DNA of 7,472 nt from assembly GCA_030668505.1 (NCBI GenBank), contig DAOUTV010000075.1, positions 1-7,472 on the forward strand, read 5' to 3'. The stretch comes from Desulfobacterales bacterium (lineage in GTDB: Bacteria; Desulfobacterota; Desulfobacteria; Desulfobacterales; C00003060). The notes beneath the pieces are model-generated. The model ran no database searches and had not been told where the DNA came from. It saw only the letters and a list, made by a program, of their open reading frames with translations. Made by a program: the position numbers and the translations under genes. This document shows, in pieces, positions 4,075-7,472 of the stretch; position 1 is the first letter of the stretch, and every line of letters begins with the position of its first letter.

Positions 4075-6708
4075 ATGGCACTGGCTCAAGGAATAAAAGA
4101 AAAATTCAGATCATGGATAGACACTGCTCTTCAGGGCCATCACGATCATTATACCTGTAGTCTGCCGAAAAAGTCTGGGTTCTTGTCATCCTTGATTCTG
4201 AAGTCATTATTTTCCGATGTTTATATCAATCCTACTCAGGCTGCATTCCTCAAAACCCTTTCAAAAGATGCTATCATCGTCTACGCCTCTAAGTACAAGA
4301 ATCGCTTTGAATATCTCTTTTGTCATAACCGATATAAAGCAGAAGGAATGCCCTTTCCCGAAATCGGCTTTGAATATAGGATCTTTCTCTGGCAGAAGGT
4401 CTCCAGACTTATACTTATCGTCCTTGCCCATCTGGACCACTTATTCAGGTATAAGAGCTTTCCAAATCCATACAAATCCGGCTACTTCAAGCGTAAAATG
4501 GAAGCCGGATCTGCGGCCTTTCTCTCTCTGGTTGACCAAAAGGGATTCTACCATCAATTTGTAAAAGCCAAGGAAAACCCGTTAAAATATCTTATTGAAC
4601 TACAGCGCACAATCGATCGTCCTATATGCATAGTCCCCCTGTGGCTCCTTTTCAGTAAAAAGCCCCACAGGCGGCCTCGAAGTCTAGCTGATATCATCTT
4701 TGGCAGTGAGGAAAACCCGGGGCGGCTCCGACGTTGGATAGTCGTTTTGCGTAATCCTCAAAAGGCATTTATAGAGAACTCTGATCCAGTCAACCTGAAG
4801 GATTTTCTTCAGGAGACTGAAAACCAGGGTCGAAACCTTCAGCAGCTCTCTTTTATCCTCAGAAATAGGCTTCTAGAACAGATGAACCGCCACCGCCAGA
4901 GTATCACCGGGCCGGTCATCAAGACGCGAGAGGAATTAAAAGAACTTATCCTGAGAAATGAACGATTCCAAGATTTTATGAAACGGTATGCTCAATCCCA
5001 AAAGAAGGATATCAGCGAAATCTATAAGAAAGCCGATGCCTATCTGAATGAAATCGCGGCGGATTACAGTATTGCCTTCGTTCAGACCCTTTCTATGATC
5101 CTTGGATGGGTATGGAAGACCATGTTTGACGGTATCACACTTGATATGGAGGGCTTACATCGGGTAAAAAGTGCAGCTACGAGGGCTCCCCTTGTCTTTG
5201 TTCCTTGCCATAAGAGCCATTTTGATTACCTTGTCCTTAACTACCTTTTGTATACCAATAACATGCCCAGTCCTCATGTAGCAGCTGGAAGCAACCTTGC
5301 CTTCTGGCCTATAGGAACCCTCTTTAGGAAGAGCGGTGCTTTTTTCATTAAGCGGACTTTTCACGGGGCTAAGCTTTATGCAGCCATCTTTACAGGATAT
5401 GTGCATATGTTAATTGCCCACGGTTTTAATATCGAGTTCTTTATTGAGGGGGGACGGAGTCGAACGGGAAAACTGATCCTTCCAAAAAAAGGTCTAGTTT
5501 CTATACTACTGGATGCTTACAAGACTGGGATCTGTAAAGATTTAATATTTGCGCCTGTCTATCTTGGATATGACCGCCTTCTGGAAGAAAGTGCAATCTT
5601 GAACGAATTGGAAGGAATACAGAAAAAACAAGAAAGTATCTGGCAACTAATTCGAGCACGAAAGGTGTTAAAAAAGCGATATGGCCGTATATATGTCCAA
5701 TTTGCTGAGCCTATTTCACTCCAGGACTTGGTGGCAAAAACCACCCCCGCCTTGCAAGACATGGACCAAGCTGAATATCAGGCCCTGGCCCGCAACCTCT
5801 CTTATCGCATCATCAATGCCATCAACAATGTCTCAGTAGTCACGCCCCAAGCACTCATAGCATGTGCTATTCTGAATTATCCCAAACCGCGTTTCAGCCA
5901 AAACGAGCTTATGGGTTATGTTGAGACTTATTTAAACTATTTGCTCTCTCAAAAGGCCGGGTTGTCTGAAGACCTTGACAATCCCCGGCATGTAGTCGAA
6001 AACGTGTTGGCCATGTATTGCCATCGAAAGTTTATCGAAAAACAGGGTACAAAGGGGCATGATGATTCTGCCATAGATGAGAAATGGTATCTGGTCTGTG
6101 AAAATAAACGCTTAAACCTTGAATATTACAAGAACAACTGTATCCATTTTTTTATTCCGGCGTCATACACCGCATTAGCAATCCTCTCCTATGACGCCTT
6201 TCAATTCTCCGCATCGGCCTTGCAATCGGATTACAACTTCTTGCAAGATTTTTTCAAATATGAGTTTGCCCATGATGTAGACAAAACCCCGGAATATATG
6301 GTCAGAAAAACCTTGAAGGCTTTCATTGATGACGCCATACTCATGCCTCATCCCACCTTGCATGACACTTACAATATCCCTGCTGCAGGTTTTCGAAAAC
6401 TTCTGTGTTTTGCAAGCTTCCTCAAAACCTATTTCGAATCTTACTGGGTAGTTCTCAAGGTGCTGAATGCATATGGACGGCGTGACCTGGTCAAGAAAGA
6501 GCGCATAAAAAAAATCCGGGCATTCGGCAATCAGTTATACAAGAGACAAGAAATCGAAAGGAGCGAGGCCCTTTCTCAAATAAATTATGAGAACGCCCTG
6601 ACGTTTTTCAATTTCAAGGGGATCAGAGGAGCTGAAGACGACGAAAGGATCGAATTCTATAAACAGGTCATCCAGAGATACCTGGGTTGCTTCATGGTGC
6701 AAAAATAG
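4075..6708 (+). CDS. plsB: Glycerol-3-phosphate acyltransferase, PlsB type
   Basis: This 877-residue enzyme transfers a fatty acyl group to position 1 of glycerol 3-phosphate, the first step of phospholipid synthesis, at the inner face of the cytoplasmic membrane. All four acyltransferase blocks are present: block I HKSHFDY with H379 and D384, block II GAFFIKRTF (421-429), block III FFIEGGRSRTG (455-465) and block IV APVYLGYD (493-500). The stretch PHVAAGSNLAFWPIG between blocks I and II and the block order match E. coli PlsB and not the shorter PlsC enzymes. The protein is about 70 residues longer than E. coli PlsB (about 807), mostly ahead of block I. A hydrophobic segment (about 109-124) may be a membrane contact. 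The start ATG has a weak AAGAGAAG upstream. The gene is divergent from the 111-residue gene; no terminator is seen after it. Confidence 0.93.
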   Translation: MALAQGIKEKFRSWIDTALQGHHDHYTCSLPKKSGFLSSLILKSLFSDVYINPTQAAFLKTLSKDAIIVYASKYKNRFEYLFCHNRYKAEGMPFPEIGFEYRIFLWQKVSRLILIVLAHLDHLFRYKSFPNPYKSGYFKRKMEAGSAAFLSLVDQKGFYHQFVKAKENPLKYLIELQRTIDRPICIVPLWLLFSKKPHRRPRSLADIIFGSEENPGRLRRWIVVLRNPQKAFIENSDPVNLKDFLQETENQGRNLQQLSFILRNRLLEQMNRHRQSITGPVIKTREELKELILRNERFQDFMKRYAQSQKKDISEIYKKADAYLNEIAADYSIAFVQTLSMILGWVWKTMFDGITLDMEGLHRVKSAATRAPLVFVPCHKSHFDYLVLNYLLYTNNMPSPHVAAGSNLAFWPIGTLFRKSGAFFIKRTFHGAKLYAAIFTGYVHMLIAHGFNIEFFIEGGRSRTGKLILPKKGLVSILLDAYKTGICKDLIFAPVYLGYDRLLEESAILNELEGIQKKQESIWQLIRARKVLKKRYGRIYVQFAEPISLQDLVAKTTPALQDMDQAEYQALARNLSYRIINAINNVSVVTPQALIACAILNYPKPRFSQNELMGYVETYLNYLLSQKAGLSEDLDNPRHVVENVLAMYCHRKFIEKQGTKGHDDSAIDEKWYLVCENKRLNLEYYKNNCIHFFIPASYTALAILSYDAFQFSASALQSDYNFLQDFFKYEFAHDVDKTPEYMVRKTLKAFIDDAILMPHPTLHDTYNIPAAGFRKLLCFASFLKTYFESYWVVLKVLNAYGRRDLVKKERIKKIRAFGNQLYKRQEIERSEALSQINYENALTFFNFKGIRGAEDDERIEFYKQVIQRYLGCFMVQK

Positions 6709-6818
6709 AAGTGTGTAGCCTGTAAATCTGCTTAACCTGCCTTAATGCTTGACTTTGGATCATTTTTGTGCTTGTCTACAGCAATTCCACAACGTCTAAT
6801 TCCGATATGAATCTATTT

Positions 6819-6848
6819 GTGCTGGGCAATAGGGTTTGCCTAGAACAC
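6819..6848. other. Hairpin between plsB and the last gene
   Basis: GTGCTGGGCAA (6819-6829) pairs with TTGCCTAG and CAC (6836-6848) around a six-base loop TAGGGT, with one G-T pair and a two-base bulge. No T tract follows, so it is not a standard terminator. It may be a structured part of the plsB 3' end or of the downstream leader. Confidence 0.4.
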
Positions 6849-6852
6849 TGCC

Positions 6853-6882
6853 TTGAAGTCAATGTTTATCATTGAATAGATT
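6853..6882 (+). promoter_or_regulatory. Weak promoter candidate for the last gene
   Basis: TTGAAG (6853-6858) and TAGATT (6877-6882) are 18 bp apart, each matching four of six consensus bases. The pair overlaps the left arm and spacer of the inverted repeat at 6856-6894. That is a typical position for an operator that blocks polymerase. Confidence 0.3.
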
Positions 6883-6894
6883 AAACATTGACTT
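6856..6894. promoter_or_regulatory. Perfect 13-bp inverted repeat, operator or leader hairpin
   Basis: AAGTCAATGTTTA (6856-6868) and TAAACATTGACTT (6882-6894) are exact reverse complements separated by 13 bases. The right arm ends 34 bp before the ATG at 6929. Without a following T tract it is a poor terminator for plsB. A regulator binding site or a leader hairpin is more likely. Confidence 0.55.
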
Positions 6895-6913
6895 AAAATA
6901 CTAAACGTTTTTG

Positions 6914-6919
6914 AGGAGG
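6914..6919 (+). promoter_or_regulatory. Ribosome binding site that sets the last gene's start
   Basis: AGGAGG lies nine bases before the ATG at 6929. The in-frame TTG at 6911 overlaps this site and cannot use it, so the protein starts with MPISIPN. Confidence 0.85.
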
Positions 6920-6928
6920 CAAAAAAAT

Positions 6929-7435
6929 ATGCCGATATCAATACCAAACAATCAAATTGCAGGTGCAATATTAGCCGTTGGACTGTTGCTCACCATATTG
7001 TGTCTTATGAGAGGAGAAGGGTACGCAAAACAAATTAAATGGATTCTCATGTTTTTCTTCCTGGCTGCTTTTGTTATATCAGACAAATTCTATACTCTAA
7101 AAACATTGAACATCTTGGCAGACTTGACAAATGTGGACAAGTATGTCGGCCAACTTAATCAGGTGGGAGCAGAAAATGTTCAGAAGTTAAACGAATGCTA
7201 TGACCTTAAAGCTGAAAGCCTTATGGCTAAAATTGAGAAAACAGAAAAGTTGTCAGACGAGGCAAAAGCGTTGGTGCGTTTAAGTATTGAAAGTACCGTT
7301 TATGATCAAGCCATAAAGAATAATCCTGAGCTAATCAGGAAAAGGATAGAGAGCGTGGCCCCGTACTTGTTTGATGATGAATGTGACCGAAATCAATGGT
7401 TAGAGAGGATGATGGAAATGATAGGCAGAGAATAA
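6929..7435 (+). CDS. Unrecognised two-helix membrane protein, 168 residues
   Basis: I do not recognise this family. Two hydrophobic segments (about 10-26 and 36-52) are joined by a short basic and glycine loop (MRGEGYAKQIK), suggesting both ends on the same side of the membrane, probably the cytoplasm. The remaining 115 residues are hydrophilic and predicted mostly helical, with many Glu, Lys and Asn; the segment about 72-125 looks like paired helices. Cys 25, 90 and 142 are not in a metal-binding pattern. No enzyme motif is visible. It follows plsB after 220 bp, has its own strong ribosome binding site and an upstream inverted repeat, and ends 37 bp before the window edge, so it is complete. 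It is probably transcribed separately from plsB, and regulated if the repeat is an operator. Confidence 0.8.
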   Translation: MPISIPNNQIAGAILAVGLLLTILCLMRGEGYAKQIKWILMFFFLAAFVISDKFYTLKTLNILADLTNVDKYVGQLNQVGAENVQKLNECYDLKAESLMAKIEKTEKLSDEAKALVRLSIESTVYDQAIKNNPELIRKRIESVAPYLFDDECDRNQWLERMMEMIGRE

Positions 7436-7472
7436 GCAGAGTTTGAGGGAATACCTCCTAAAACATATCCCA

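Noticed and set aside
3787..4089. Minus-strand 100-codon frame upstream of plsB
   Set aside because: It is a reading of the palindromic element and runs into the plsB start; no start signal is seen.
6819..6894. Hairpins after plsB as intrinsic terminators
   Set aside because: Neither is followed by a run of T residues.
6911..6913. TTG as start of the last gene
   Set aside because: It overlaps the AGGAGG site used by the ATG at 6929.

Overview
The window looks like a chromosomal stretch of a Desulfobacterota (former Deltaproteobacteria, perhaps Desulfobacterales) genome of moderate GC content. The basis is the small 111-residue protein, which I recall as a conserved hypothetical of that group, and the style of the intergenic repeats. 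This placement is an inference from memory.

Layout. Positions 1-613 hold no convincing gene. They contain the right half of a palindromic repeat cut by the window edge (1-159), a GC-rich stretch with small hairpins (160-394), an inverted-repeat element whose arms are built of 7-bp units (395-553), and a CTTTCGT-type tandem tract (555-587). Next come a NamZ/DUF1343 family gene (614-1810, +), a second inverted-repeat element with 10-bp arm units that fills the gap (1812-1970), and a ribonuclease HI with an extra N-terminal region (1981-2667, +), closed by a terminator at 2701-2735. Two small genes lie on the minus strand: a two-helix membrane protein with a coiled-coil tail (2866-3138) and the 111-residue conserved hypothetical (3241-3576). 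A 498-bp divergent intergenic region follows, carrying a full copy of the palindromic repeat (3839-3989). It leads to a large PlsB-type glycerol-3-phosphate acyltransferase (4075-6708, +). The last gene (6929-7435, +) encodes an unrecognised 168-residue two-helix membrane protein behind a strong ribosome binding site and a perfect 13-bp inverted repeat.

Functionally this reads as a set of individually transcribed housekeeping and hypothetical genes rather than one pathway. NamZ suggests amino-sugar or peptidoglycan fragment recovery, RNase HI removes RNA from RNA-DNA hybrids, and PlsB makes the first acylated glycerol phosphate. Two unknown small membrane proteins sit nearby. I see no defence system, CRISPR array, transposase or RNA gene.

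The most unusual content is between the genes. At least three inverted-repeat elements of about 150-160 bp each lie just upstream of a plus-strand gene. Two of them share an architecture (arms of short tandem units in opposite orientation) without sharing sequence.
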